A stretch of 17,039 bases of DNA, taken from NCBI GenBank assembly GCA_900770535.1, contig CAAHDV010000146.1, forward strand, positions 1 to 17,039, in the 5' to 3' direction. The notes below the pieces were generated by a model that did no database searches, was not told the origin of the DNA, and worked only from the letters and a program-made list of their open reading frames with translations. Source of the DNA: Lachnospiraceae bacterium (GTDB lineage: Bacteria > Bacillota > Clostridia > Lachnospirales > Lachnospiraceae). Positions 1 to 7,745 of the stretch are shown here, in pieces. The first letter of the stretch is position 1. Every line of letters starts with the position of its first letter. A program made the position numbers and the translations under genes.

Positions 1-294
1 GCAGAAGGAACTGATATGCCAGGCACGGTCTTTCTTTCGTTCTCCCAGTGCTCTTGAAATGGCTGAACTCCCGCCAATTCCAAACAAATGGCCCAGCGCC
101 ATAAAAATCATAAACACCGGTGTTGCCAGGGAAACTGCAGCTACCTGCAGTGGATCCTTTGTCTGGCCGATAAAAAAGGTATCTGCCATGTTATAAATGA
201 CCACCACAAGCATGGAAATCATGGTTGGAACTGCCATCGTTGCCACAGCTTTAGGCACCGGAGCTTTCTCAAATAAATCTGTGTTTGTTTTCAC
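1..294 (-). CDS. MATE family efflux transporter, N-terminal part (runs off the window)
   Basis: Only the first 98 codons are in the window; the gene continues past base 1. The product begins MKTNTDLFEKAPVPKAVATM and has the MATE N-terminal signature, a first hydrophobic helix ending in the segment VVVIYNMADTFFIGQ (about residues 30-44) and a second helix followed by GIGGSSAISRALGERK. MATE proteins are 12-helix inner-membrane antiporters that export cationic drugs or metabolites using Na+ or H+. The start is GTG at 292-294, preceded by an AAGGAGA-type ribosome binding site at 304-310. No ATG gives a better N-terminus. The gene is divergent from mscL and has its own promoter at 382-411. The family call is secure; the substrate cannot be told. 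Confidence 0.85.
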   Translation of the reverse strand, partial: MKTNTDLFEKAPVPKAVATMAVPTMISMLVVVIYNMADTFFIGQTKDPLQVAAVSLATPVFMIFMALGHLFGIGGSSAISRALGERKKDRAWHISSFC

Positions 295-381
295 GTTTCG
301 TATCTCCTTTTTTCTAACTACCATCCTCTTCAGAATTTTCTTTCAGCAAGTTTCATGCCATCACACGACAGCATTATTTTT

Positions 382-411
382 ATTGTAATATTCTTTTCAT
401 ATCCTAGTCAA
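382..411 (-). promoter_or_regulatory. Probable sigma-A promoter of the MATE gene
   Basis: On the minus strand TTGACT (406-411) is followed after 18 bases by TACAAT (382-387), about 88 bases upstream of the GTG start. The match is good, but no transcript evidence is available. Confidence 0.5.
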
Positions 412-438
412 GCATATATAGGGCTATGCTCCCCAATC

Positions 439-467
439 TTGACATTTTCCGTCACGACTCCTATACT
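439..467 (+). promoter_or_regulatory. Probable sigma-A promoter of mscL
   Basis: TTGACA (439-444) and TATACT (462-467) are separated by 17 bases, 33 bases upstream of the mscL start codon. It is back to back with the MATE promoter on the other strand. Confidence 0.65.
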
Positions 468-500
468 TATTTTTATCAATTACATAAGGGGGACTACCTA

Positions 501-983
501 ATGAAAAAGATCCTGGAAGAATTCAAAGCGTTCGCGTTGAAAGGCAACATGATCGACATGGCAGTCGCTGTAATCATCGGCGGCGCGTTCAACGGACTGA
601 TCACCTCTCTGGTTGAAAATGTTGTCATGCCGGCATTAAGCCTGATCACCGGAAAGATTGACTTCAGCAACATGTTCCTTGCCTTAAACGGCGAACACTA
701 CGCAACCCTTGAGGCCGCAAAAGAGCAGACTTCCGTTGTTGCTTACGGCCTGTTTGTTACCCAGCTGATCAATTTTCTGATCATGGCATTTGTTGTGTTC
801 CTTGTCATCCGCCAGTTAAACAAGCTGTACAAGAAACCAGCACCACCTGCAGAGCCGACCGAGAAAGAGTGCCCGTACTGCAAGACCAAGATTGCCATCG
901 CAGCAACCCGCTGCCCGCACTGCACCTCCATTCTCTCTGATGAGATTCAGAAAGAGGCTGCAGCTGCACTCACTGAGAAATAA
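501..983 (+). CDS. mscL: Large-conductance mechanosensitive channel MscL with C-terminal zinc ribbon
   Basis: The 160-residue product opens with the MscL N-terminal helix and first membrane segment (residues 1-45, including FALKGNMIDMAVAVIIGGAF and the conserved VVMP). A periplasmic loop and a second membrane segment (about 80-104) follow. MscL is a homopentameric emergency valve that opens under membrane tension during hypo-osmotic shock. Residues 124-141 form a CxxC-x10-CxxC zinc ribbon (Cys124, 127, 138, 141) inside the cytoplasmic tail. The tail is longer than in the roughly 136-residue E. coli protein, which lacks such cysteines. The ATG at 501 was chosen because AAGGGGGA lies 8 bases upstream; an in-frame upstream ATG at 426 falls before the promoter. 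The gene appears monocistronic. The channel identity is very secure, while zinc binding is inferred from the cysteines. Confidence 0.95.
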   Translation: MKKILEEFKAFALKGNMIDMAVAVIIGGAFNGLITSLVENVVMPALSLITGKIDFSNMFLALNGEHYATLEAAKEQTSVVAYGLFVTQLINFLIMAFVVFLVIRQLNKLYKKPAPPAEPTEKECPYCKTKIAIAATRCPHCTSILSDEIQKEAAAALTEK

Positions 984-1002
984 AAATATAGGGACGAAAC
1001 CG

Positions 1003-1155
1003 AATAAGGTCCGGAAATGAATGAGACCGACTTCCTTTATTTTCACATATCGTTGTTTGCTTGCTCTCACAACACGCGTTCGCCTGCATCGGATTAAAAT
1101 CCGATGCATTCGGACACGTGTGATCGAATAGTGGTGGGCGCTTTCGGACCTTATT
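1003..1155. repeat. Intergenic element with terminal inverted repeats and inner hairpin
   Basis: The space between mscL and the dehydrogenase (984-1176) has no convincing gene. Bases 1003-1016 and 1142-1155 are inverted repeats, pairing over 14 bases with one G-T wobble; the core is AATAAGGTCCG. Inside, 1072-1121 folds into a 50-base hairpin with a perfect 11-base inner stem (1085-1095 with 1098-1108) and a few mismatches further out. No T-run follows either arm, so it is not a typical intrinsic terminator, although it could end both convergent transcripts. It resembles a short mobile or repeated intergenic element. Copy number cannot be seen here. Confidence 0.5.
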
Positions 1156-1176
1156 AGCTATTCCTTTAAATTGCTG

Positions 1177-2157
1177 TTACAGCATCGTAGAATAGGTTCC
1201 CTCTTCTGCCATTTTCACGATTCCCTCAATACCGCACTGCACCATGCTATCTACCGCCTGCTCGGTGTAGAACGCCATATGCTGGGTCATGATGACATTG
1301 CGGAACTGATGGAGATAGAACCAGTTGCGGTTTGCGATGATGTCGCTTCTGCGGTCGCAGTGGATGATGCCTTCCTCACCCTCCGCGGTATCCATGCCCA
1401 GAGCGCCAATCTGCATGGACTCAATGCCATCGATCAGAGCTTCGGTATCCGTCAGGCCGCCGCGGGCACAGTTTACCAAAATTACGCCTTTTTTCATTTT
1501 CGCGATGCTTTCCTGGTTGATCATGTGATGAGTAGACGGAAGCAGCGGCATATGAAGGGTGATGATATCACTCTCTTTGTACAGCGTATCCAGATCCACA
1601 TACTCTGCCAGCTTCGCCACCTCTGCGTTCTGATAAACATCATACGCCAGAATACGGCAGCCAAATCCTGTTAAATCACGGATTACCCGCTGTCCGATGC
1701 GTCCGGTTCCCATAACACCAACCGTCATGGCACTTAAATTTCTTCCTTCCAGTCCTGCCAGGGAAAAATCATTGACATAGCCGCGCCAAAAAGCCTGTTT
1801 ATACTGGCGCAGGCACATCAGCATCATCATGATGGTAAAATCTGCCACGCTATCCGGCGCATAATTTGCATTGCAGACCAGGATGCCAAGTTCTTTTGCA
1901 GCTTCGAGATCAATATGGTCGCTGCCGATGGTGCGGGTAGACACACACTTCACTCCAAGTTTTTTGTATTCTGCCAAAAGTTCCCGGTTGATCTTCCCCT
2001 GGCCAAGAAACGTAACCCCCACGCATCCGGCCGCCAAACTCGCATTCTCCAGAGACGGAACCTCACTGTATTCTGTCACGTCTGCATGATACACCTTCGC
2101 CCAGCGGGCAAATGATGTTTTCTCATCCGGCCGCACTTCAAATGCTGCAATCTTCAA
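1177..2157 (-). CDS. D-2-hydroxyacid (D-lactate) dehydrogenase, VanH-like
   Basis: This 326-residue protein belongs to the D-isomer-specific 2-hydroxyacid dehydrogenases, which reduce 2-keto acids such as pyruvate to D-2-hydroxyacids with NADH. The Rossmann motif GVMGTGRIG is at 147-155. The family catalytic set is visible: Arg232 in NCARGG, Glu in the EGEEG stretch near 259-263, and His293 in TQHMAFYTEQA. The segments STRTIGSDHID and YAPDSVADFT resemble VanH and fermentative D-lactate dehydrogenases most closely. The start is TTG at 2155-2157, supported by an AAGGAGGAG site at 2164-2173; no in-frame ATG fits better. It has its own promoter (2228-2257) and is separated from argD by a terminator. 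The neighbourhood has no ligase or dipeptidase partner, so a role in fermentation is more likely than glycopeptide resistance. Confidence 0.88.
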   Translation of the reverse strand: MKIAAFEVRPDEKTSFARWAKVYHADVTEYSEVPSLENASLAAGCVGVTFLGQGKINRELLAEYKKLGVKCVSTRTIGSDHIDLEAAKELGILVCNANYAPDSVADFTIMMMLMCLRQYKQAFWRGYVNDFSLAGLEGRNLSAMTVGVMGTGRIGQRVIRDLTGFGCRILAYDVYQNAEVAKLAEYVDLDTLYKESDIITLHMPLLPSTHHMINQESIAKMKKGVILVNCARGGLTDTEALIDGIESMQIGALGMDTAEGEEGIIHCDRRSDIIANRNWFYLHQFRNVIMTQHMAFYTEQAVDSMVQCGIEGIVKMAEEGTYSTML

Positions 2158-2182
2158 AATAGTCTCCTCCTTCGCTTCATCC

Positions 2183-2212
2183 TGTCACAGCCGTTATCCG
2201 GACACCGTGACA
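2183..2212 (-). promoter_or_regulatory. Palindrome downstream of the dehydrogenase promoter (possible operator)
   Basis: TGTCAC at 2183-2188 and GTGACA at 2207-2212 are inverted 6-base arms separated by 18 bases, with a few more pairs inside. The palindrome lies between the -10 box and the ribosome binding site, where a repressor or an mRNA hairpin could act. It does not match a Rex site well. No regulator is assigned. Confidence 0.35.
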
Positions 2213-2227
2213 CAATTTTCTGCCTCG

Positions 2228-2257
2228 ATTATATATGCCATACGCCCACCCTGTCAA
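2228..2257 (-). promoter_or_regulatory. Consensus sigma-A promoter of the dehydrogenase
   Basis: On the minus strand TTGACA (2252-2257) and TATAAT (2228-2233) are both perfect consensus hexamers, 18 bases apart. They lie about 70 bases upstream of the TTG start. Confidence 0.75.
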
Positions 2258-2330
2258 TTTACAGCAATAAAGCCCACTGCCGTCTTTCGTTTGGAAATTG
2301 TTGCTGCATACAGACAGGATTTTTCTTCAC

Positions 2331-2385
2331 AAAAAACCAGTGATTTTGAGACCGGAGCGCCTGTACCGTTTCAAAATCACTGGTT
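2331..2385 (-). terminator. Intrinsic terminator of the arg operon (after argD)
   Basis: Bases 2335-2352 pair with 2368-2385 over 18 positions, with one wobble pair. Read on the minus strand, the stem is followed by TTTTTTG. It lies 27-80 bases beyond the argD stop codon and separates the arginine genes from the dehydrogenase. Confidence 0.85.
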
Positions 2386-2412
2386 CTGCTTTTACATGTT
2401 TCTATGGATTTT

Positions 2413-3609
2413 TTATTTCACAGCCTCAATCGCTGCCTTCAGTCTCACGATCATCTCATCCACATCTGCCTTCTCGATCACAAGCGGCGGTACAAAACGG
2501 ATGATGTTGGCACCGGCGCTGATGAGTACCAGATGCTGCTCTAACAGGGCGTTGGTGACAACCGGGCCAACTGCGGAATTGAACTCCAGGCCCTGGATCA
2601 GACCTTTACCGCGGTGGGCAATGACACAGTCATACTCTGCCACCAGCTCGTCCAGTTTCTCATACAGATAAGCGCCAACCTCTTTGACGTGGCTGACAAT
2701 ATCTTTCTTTTTGAACACATCCAGAACTGCGTTGGCTGCCGCGCATACTAACGGGTTTCCGCCGTAGGTAGTTCCGTGGTCACCCGGCACCATAGCGGTG
2801 GCTGCCTTGCCGCAGGCCAGGAACACACCAATCGGCACGCCGTTGCCCAGGGCTTTCGCGCTGGTCATGACATCCGGCTTTACGCCGTAGCCCTGCCATG
2901 CAAACATCTCGCCGCTGCGGCCCATGCCGCACTGGATCTCATCTAACATCAGAAGGGCATCGTGCTCATCGCAGAGAGCACGCACGCCTTTGATAAACTC
3001 CTCGGTGGCCGGATAGATGCCGCCCTCACCCTGAATGGTCTCCATGATGACCGCGCAGGTCTTGTCAGAGAACAGAGCTTTCACGCTGTCCAGATTGTTG
3101 AACTCCGCAAATTTGATGTTTGGGATGAGCGGAGCGAATGGCTCCTGGTAGTGGTCATTTCCGGTTACGGAAAGGGCTCCCAGGCTTCTTCCGTGGAAGG
3201 AATGCTTCATGGCAATGATCTCGTAATCCGGTGCCATGCCTTTATTGTAAGCATAGCGCTTCGCGATTTTTAATGCGCCCTCAATGGCCTCGGTACCACT
3301 GTTGGTAAAGAATACCTTATCCATCTGGGACACTGCCAGAAGCTTCTCACCGGCATTGATGGCCGGCTCATTGTAAAACAGGTTGGAGATGTGCGGAAGC
3401 TTCTCCACCTGCTCTTTGACTGCGTTTTTCACTTCGTCACAGCTGTAGCCCAGTCCCATAACAGCGATGCCTGCGCCAAAATCCAGGTATTCCTGCCCGT
3501 CTGTGTCATACAGCTTTACGCCCTCGCCGTGGTCAAAAACCACCGGGAAGCGGTTGTAAACTTTATATAATGTGTGCTCTGCACGGTCAATGTACTGCTG
3601 TTTTTCCAT
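2413..3609 (-). CDS. argD: Acetylornithine aminotransferase
   Basis: The 398-residue, PLP-dependent class III aminotransferase converts N-acetylglutamate semialdehyde and glutamate to N-acetylornithine and 2-oxoglutarate. Visible features are NSGTEAIEGALK (103-114, phosphate-binding), SFHGRSLGALS (137-147), LDEIQ with Asp223 (ring nitrogen), Lys252 in SAKALGNGVP (Schiff base) and TYGGNPL (281-287). Length is normal for ArgD. The ATG at 3607-3609 was preferred because GAGGGG lies just upstream and the protein begins with the usual MEKQQYIDRAEHTLY; an in-frame TTG at 3640-3642 would add 11 unconserved residues. It is the last gene of the minus-strand arginine operon, 114 bases after argB. The intervening sequence holds a small CGGAA/TTCCG hairpin and no gene. 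Confidence 0.96.
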   Translation of the reverse strand: MEKQQYIDRAEHTLYKVYNRFPVVFDHGEGVKLYDTDGQEYLDFGAGIAVMGLGYSCDEVKNAVKEQVEKLPHISNLFYNEPAINAGEKLLAVSQMDKVFFTNSGTEAIEGALKIAKRYAYNKGMAPDYEIIAMKHSFHGRSLGALSVTGNDHYQEPFAPLIPNIKFAEFNNLDSVKALFSDKTCAVIMETIQGEGGIYPATEEFIKGVRALCDEHDALLMLDEIQCGMGRSGEMFAWQGYGVKPDVMTSAKALGNGVPIGVFLACGKAATAMVPGDHGTTYGGNPLVCAAANAVLDVFKKKDIVSHVKEVGAYLYEKLDELVAEYDCVIAHRGKGLIQGLEFNSAVGPVVTNALLEQHLVLISAGANIIRFVPPLVIEKADVDEMIVRLKAAIEAVK

Positions 3610-3723
3610 TTGTTTCCCCTCGTTTCTCACTCCTGCGGTCAATTACCTCTCATCGGGCATTTTCTTTCTCCCGGAAGGCTTCCGCAGTTCTTTCTGATCC
3701 CGTCTGCCAGATTCCCTTCGCCC

Positions 3724-4629
3724 TTACTTATTCTCCTCATGGAAGTACCGCGTGTCTCCATCTTTGTAGATTGCGGTACCGATACCACGGTTGGTAAAGA
3801 TCTCCAGAAGCAGGCAGTGTGCGATACGTCCATCCAGAATATGTACACGGGATACGCCATTCTCGATGGCGTCGATGCAGTTCTGCAGCTTCGGCAGCAT
3901 GCCGCCGCCCAGGCTTCCGCTGTTTACAAAATCCTGTGCCTCTTTGACCGTCATCTCGGAAATCAAGGAACTCTTATCCTCAAAGTCACGGTACACGCCC
4001 TCAACATCCGTCAGGAATGCCAGCTTCTCTGCGTTTACGGCACGGGCAATGGCACAGGCCGCATCGTCTGCGTTGATGTTGTAGCTTGCGTAATGCTCAT
4101 CAGATCCAATCGGGCAAATGATCGGAAGGAAATCCTTCTCTAACAGATCGTAGATGATCTGCGGGTCTACCTTGGTGATCTCGCCTACAAAGCCGATATC
4201 CTCGCCCTTGGAGAGCTTCTTCTCACAGCGAAGCAGCATGCCGTCCTTGCCGCTGATGCCAACCGCCTTGACACCCAGCTCGTTTACCAGCTGTACCAGG
4301 CTCTTGTTGACCTTGTTCAGTACCATCTCGGCAATCTCCATAGTCGGCTCATCGGTGACACGCAGACCGTTTACGAAGTGCGGCTCCATGCCTACCTTGT
4401 TGACCCAGCGGCTGATTTCCTTGCCGCCGCCGTGTACGATGATCGGTTTGAAGCCAACCAGCTTTAACAGTACTACATCCTGGATAACCTGATGCTTTAA
4501 CTGCTCATCTACCATGGCGCTGCCGCCGTATTTTACAACGATGATCTTGCGGTTGAAACGCTGGATATAAGGAAGTGCCTCAATGAGGACCTCTGCTTTT
4601 TGTAACTCAGTAATCTCGGAACTTTTCAT
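3724..4629 (-). CDS. argB: Acetylglutamate kinase, probably arginine-sensitive type
   Basis: The 301-residue protein phosphorylates N-acetylglutamate with ATP, the second step of ornithine synthesis. Visible motifs are KYGGS (33-37), IIVHGGGKE (63-71), [10 protein letters not shown] (186-195), [10 protein letters not shown] (206-215) and GGGMLPK (241-247). Before the KYGGS core there are about 25 residues predicted to form a helix. The C-terminal [20 protein letters not shown] matches the family that arginine feeds back on as a hexamer, unlike the shorter E. coli enzyme. That fits the presence of argJ, because in the cyclic pathway the kinase is the sensible control point. The ATG at 4627-4629 has AGGAG 6 bases upstream. 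It lies 91 bases after argJ. Confidence 0.96.
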   Translation of the reverse strand: MKSSEITELQKAEVLIEALPYIQRFNRKIIVVKYGGSAMVDEQLKHQVIQDVVLLKLVGFKPIIVHGGGKEISRWVNKVGMEPHFVNGLRVTDEPTMEIAEMVLNKVNKSLVQLVNELGVKAVGISGKDGMLLRCEKKLSKGEDIGFVGEITKVDPQIIYDLLEKDFLPIICPIGSDEHYASYNINADDAACAIARAVNAEKLAFLTDVEGVYRDFEDKSSLISEMTVKEAQDFVNSGSLGGGMLPKLQNCIDAIENGVSRVHILDGRIAHCLLLEIFTNRGIGTAIYKDGDTRYFHEENK

Positions 4630-4720
4630 AATCGTCTCCTCTCCCCGGGCTGTGCAAAATCAGACGCAGTCCGTACCTTGCCCTGTATATTTTGCTCCTG
4701 TCTGCTGGAATCTCCAGTAA

Positions 4721-5947
4721 TTAAGAACGATAATCTGCGTTGATCTTTACATAATCAAAGGTCAGATCGCAGCCCCATGCGGTTGCGGATGCATTGCCCA
4801 TCTTCACATCGGCAATGGCGGTTACCTCCGGCTCGGAGAGGATCTTCGTTGCCTGCTCCTCGCTGTAATCCAGTGCCACGCCATCCTTGATGATCTGCAT
4901 GCTGCCTGCTGCGCTCTCAAAGAACAGATCTACCTTCTCCGGGTCAAACTGTGCTCCGGAATATCCCATTGCGCAGAGGATACGGCCCCAGTTTGCGTCA
5001 TGTCCGAAGATGGCTGCCTTGGTCAGGCTGGAGGTGATGATGGACTTGGAAAGAGTCACAGCCTGCTCCTTGCTCTCCGCACCAATAACCTTCACCTCAA
5101 ACAGGGCGGTACAGCCCTCGCCGTCTCCTGCCATCTTCTTGGCCAGAGTCTCATTGACATAGTTTAATGCCTTGCAGAACTCCTCGTAATCCGCATTCTT
5201 CTCGGTGATCTCCGGGTTGCCAGCCATACCGTTTGCCAGAAGCAGGCAGGTATCGTTGGTGGAAGTATCGCCGTCTACGGAGATCATGTTGTAGGTATCT
5301 TTGACATCTGCGCTCAGGGCCTCCTGGAGAAGCTCCTTGGAGATAGCAATATCCGTAGTAACAAAGGAAAGCATGGTGCACATATTCGGATGAATCATGC
5401 CGGAGCCCTTGCACATGCCGCCTACCGTTACGGTCTTGCCGCCAATTTCAAACTGAACAGCCACCTCTTTCTTTTTGGTATCAGTGGTCATAATGGACTT
5501 GGCTGCCTCCGTACCGCTCTCGGTGGTGCCGGAAAGCTCCGGAGCCATAGCTGCGATGCCTGCCTTTAACTTATCCATCGGAAGCTGCATGCCAATGACA
5601 CCGGTGGATGCCACCAGGACTGCGCTCTCCGGAACGTTCAGTGCTGCGGAAGCTGCCTGGGCGGTCTCTGCGCAGTAGCCCATACCCTCAGCGCCGGTGC
5701 ACGCGTTTGCGATACCTGCGTTGATGACAACGGCCTGGGCGTACTCAGATTCTTTTACAATCTTCTGGTCCCATTTGACCGGAGCTGCCTTTACAATGTT
5801 GGTGGTAAAGGTGCCTGCTGCCTTACACGGCTTCTCACTGTAGATCATAGCCATGTCTTTTCTGTTTTTGTATTTGATTCCTGCTGCTGTGGATGCGGTC
5901 TGGAATCCTGCTGCTGCGGTTACACCGCCTTCAATGACTGTATACAT
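4721..5947 (-). CDS. argJ: Bifunctional ornithine acetyltransferase / N-acetylglutamate synthase
   Basis: The 408-residue protein transfers the acetyl group from N-acetylornithine to glutamate, giving ornithine and recycling N-acetylglutamate. Many ArgJ proteins can also use acetyl-CoA. The autoprocessing site is visible: KGSGMIHPNM (180-189) followed by CTML, where Thr191 would be the new N-terminal nucleophile of the beta chain. Most homologues have Ala where this one has Cys190, just before the cleavage point. GHDANWGRI-type sequence and the C-terminal TFDYVKINADYRS are typical. The ATG at 5945-5947 follows AGAGGA. The gene sits 12 bases after the acetyltransferase gene and 91 bases before argB. 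Mono- versus bifunctionality cannot be decided from sequence alone. Confidence 0.95.
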   Translation of the reverse strand: MYTVIEGGVTAAAGFQTASTAAGIKYKNRKDMAMIYSEKPCKAAGTFTTNIVKAAPVKWDQKIVKESEYAQAVVINAGIANACTGAEGMGYCAETAQAASAALNVPESAVLVASTGVIGMQLPMDKLKAGIAAMAPELSGTTESGTEAAKSIMTTDTKKKEVAVQFEIGGKTVTVGGMCKGSGMIHPNMCTMLSFVTTDIAISKELLQEALSADVKDTYNMISVDGDTSTNDTCLLLANGMAGNPEITEKNADYEEFCKALNYVNETLAKKMAGDGEGCTALFEVKVIGAESKEQAVTLSKSIITSSLTKAAIFGHDANWGRILCAMGYSGAQFDPEKVDLFFESAAGSMQIIKDGVALDYSEEQATKILSEPEVTAIADVKMGNASATAWGCDLTFDYVKINADYRS

Positions 5948-5959
5948 ACTGTTTTCCTC

Positions 5960-6424
5960 TTATTTGTTAAAATTGGTAATGTTCTCTTCATTTAATACAA
6001 AATCGTAATAGTTTACATCACTGCGCTCCAACCAGCCGACATTGTGCCAGAACTCGTTGCCGGCTTCGTTGGATTTGAACGCAATGAGGCTCACCTTGTT
6101 GATGCCCTCTGCCTGAAGCGCCTTCATGGCGAAATGCACCATGCGGTGTCCCACACCATGATGCCGGTAGTCGGACGCCACGCACACATGGTAGAAGAAT
6201 CCGGTTCTTCCATCATGTCCGCAAAGAATGGCGCCCACAATGCGGCCATTCTGCTCTGCCACCACACTGGTGGTGGGGTTGCGCTTTAAGAACCGCTCCA
6301 CGCCCTCTCTGGAATCATCGATGGAACGGATTCCAAAACCCTGAATGCTCATCCAGAGCTCATATACCTTGTCATAATCTGCCGGGGTCATCTCCCGGAC
6401 GATAATACTCATGGTTCCTGCCAT
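5960..6424 (-). CDS. GNAT family N-acetyltransferase inside the arginine operon
   Basis: A 154-residue single-domain GNAT protein. The acetyl-CoA pyrophosphate loop is RHHGVG (87-92, the R/Q-x-x-G-x-G/A motif A). It is preceded by the beta strand FFYHVCVASDY and followed by a long helix; the C-terminal NEFWHNVGW matches motif B. The gene lies between argC and argJ, 95 bases after argC and only 12 bases before argJ, so it is surely co-transcribed. The acceptor is unknown. The position suggests an acetylation step linked to arginine, for example priming N-acetylglutamate from acetyl-CoA, but the sequence does not look like classical ArgA. The ATG at 6422-6424 was chosen because AAAGGAAG lies 6 bases upstream; a second ATG four codons later is possible. 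Confidence 0.88.
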   Translation of the reverse strand: MAGTMSIIVREMTPADYDKVYELWMSIQGFGIRSIDDSREGVERFLKRNPTTSVVAEQNGRIVGAILCGHDGRTGFFYHVCVASDYRHHGVGHRMVHFAMKALQAEGINKVSLIAFKSNEAGNEFWHNVGWLERSDVNYYDFVLNEENITNFNK

Positions 6425-6519
6425 GTGCTGCTTCCTTTCCCGGTCCGGGACTCTCTTCGTTCCCGAAACCTTGCTTTCTCATGGTTGCTCTGCCCCTTCC
6501 GGCACAGCCCCCCCTTTCC

Positions 6520-7560
6520 TTACGGGAATACCGGCACCTGCTTGAGTCCTGTATTCTCCGGCAGTCCGAACAGCAGGTTCATGTTCTGCATTGCCTGTCC
6601 TGCTGCTCCTTTTACCATATTATCAATGGCGCCCATCATAACGACACGTTTGGTGCGCGGATCCAGCTTGAAGGACACATCTGCGAAGTTGCTGCCCTCT
6701 ACCCAGCGGGTCTCCGGCGGAAGTCCCGGCTCCAGGACTCGAACGAAGTATTCATTCTGATAGTACTTGTCGTAGATGGCCTTTACTTCCTCGGTGGTCA
6801 CATCTTTTACCAGGGATGCGTAAGCGGTTACCAGAATGCCGCGGTTCATCGGAACCAGATGCGGGGTAAAGCTGATGGTAACCGGCTTTCCTGCCGCATA
6901 GGATAACTGCTCCTCAATCTCCGGGGTGTGTCGGTGTCCGGCAACGCCGTAGGCCTTCATGCTCTCGTTGACCTCGCAGAACAGGCTGGAAACCTTTGCG
7001 CTTCTGCCTGCGCCGGAAGTACCGGACTTGGCATCAATGATGATGGTATTCGGATCAATGATGCCTTCCTTCACCAGCGGATAAGTGCTTAAGAAGGAAC
7101 AGGTCGGATAGCAGCCCGGGTTCGCGATCAGTCTTGCGCCCTTGATCTTTTCCCGGTTGATTTCCGGAAGTCCGTAAACGGCCTCACCGATAAACTGCGG
7201 GGTTGCGTGTTTGATCTTGTACCATTTCTCATAGATATCTACATCTTTAATACGGAAGTCCGCGCTTAAATCGATGATCTTTGTCTTGGACAAAATATCC
7301 TCGGTCACCTGGGATGCACAGAAGCCCTGCGGGGTTGCCGTGAAAATCACATCCGCGATCTCTGCCAGCTTTGCCATGTCATCGTCCTTGCACGGCTCAT
7401 TCACAGCGTGTGCCGTGTTTCTATATATAGAAGCGAAATCTTCGCCCACATAACTTCTGGAACCGTACCATACGATTTCCACATCCTCTCTCTGAAGTAA
7501 TAAACGTGCCAGCTCCGCTCCAGCGTAGCCGGTCGCACCGATAATTCCAGCCTTGATCAT
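6520..7560 (-). CDS. argC: N-acetyl-gamma-glutamyl-phosphate reductase
   Basis: The 346-residue enzyme reduces N-acetylglutamyl phosphate to the semialdehyde with NADPH, the third step of ornithine synthesis. The N-terminal GIIGATGYAGAEL (5-17) is the nucleotide-binding loop. Cys150 in ANPGCYPT is the catalytic thiol. KSGTSGAGR and the histidine-containing GVAGHRHTPEIEEQ segment complete the active site. Length is normal for the family. The ATG at 7558-7560 follows a strong AGGAGGAACGGCT site. It is the first gene of the minus-strand operon. Its mRNA should begin near 7745, giving a leader of about 185 nt with clear secondary structure. Confidence 0.96.
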   Translation of the reverse strand: MIKAGIIGATGYAGAELARLLLQREDVEIVWYGSRSYVGEDFASIYRNTAHAVNEPCKDDDMAKLAEIADVIFTATPQGFCASQVTEDILSKTKIIDLSADFRIKDVDIYEKWYKIKHATPQFIGEAVYGLPEINREKIKGARLIANPGCYPTCSFLSTYPLVKEGIIDPNTIIIDAKSGTSGAGRSAKVSSLFCEVNESMKAYGVAGHRHTPEIEEQLSYAAGKPVTISFTPHLVPMNRGILVTAYASLVKDVTTEEVKAIYDKYYQNEYFVRVLEPGLPPETRWVEGSNFADVSFKLDPRTKRVVMMGAIDNMVKGAAGQAMQNMNLLFGLPENTGLKQVPVFP

Positions 7561-7576
7561 AGCCGTTCCTCCTGCG

Positions 7577-7593
7577 GTTTATAAATATTCACT
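7577..7593 (-). promoter_or_regulatory. Weak ARG-box-like sequence in the argC leader
   Basis: Read on the minus strand, TGAATATTTATAAA resembles the ArgR/AhrC operator (TGAAT-N4-ATTCA) with one perfect half-site and one poor one. It lies just upstream of the argC ribosome binding site. ArgR binding is a guess from similarity. Confidence 0.3.
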
Positions 7594-7617
7594 TCTGCAG
7601 CTTCCTATATAAAATAT

Positions 7618-7745
7618 AAAAAAGGCTGCCGCAGAGCCGTTTACTGAGTTTCATTATAAGTACTTTTCCATCACAAGAAAAGTCCTTTTTCCAAATATTC
7701 TCAGGGATCCATGTACAAGATACTGCGCACGGCTCTCCGCGAGAT
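7618..7745 (-). other. Structured argC leader RNA (possible attenuator)
   Basis: Read on the minus strand after the predicted start near 7745, three nested helices are visible. The outer one pairs 7729-7736 with 7633-7640 (AGAGCCGT with ACGGCTCT). The middle one pairs 7700-7704 with 7644-7648 (CTGAG with CTCAG). The inner hairpin pairs 7677-7689 with 7656-7668. Immediately after comes GGCT-N7-AGCC-TTTTTT (7638 down to 7618), a weak intrinsic-terminator shape. Its first arm uses the same GGCT bases as the outer helix, so the two folds exclude one another. I recognise no T-box, lysine, SAM or glycine motif. The fold is seen directly; a regulatory role is inference. Confidence 0.45.

Noticed and set aside
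426..500. N-terminal extension of mscL
   Set aside because: The extra 25 codons would begin before the predicted promoter and lack a ribosome binding site; MscL normally starts at the MKKILEEFK helix.
816..1109. Long minus-strand frame overlapping the end of mscL
   Set aside because: It runs antisense through a certain gene and the hairpin element, has no ribosome binding site and no recognisable domain.
1177..2157. Vancomycin-resistance gene (vanH)
   Set aside because: The protein is VanH-like, but no vanA-type ligase, vanX dipeptidase or VanRS pair is nearby, and such dehydrogenases are common fermentation enzymes.
2962..3273. Plus-strand frames inside argD, argB, argJ and garD
   Set aside because: All lie opposite well-supported genes, lack ribosome binding sites and show no family motifs; they are by-products of codon bias on the other strand.
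7560..7745. T-box riboswitch in the argC leader
   Set aside because: The conserved T-box sequence (AGGGTGGNACCGCG) and a recognisable stem I with an Arg specifier were not found.
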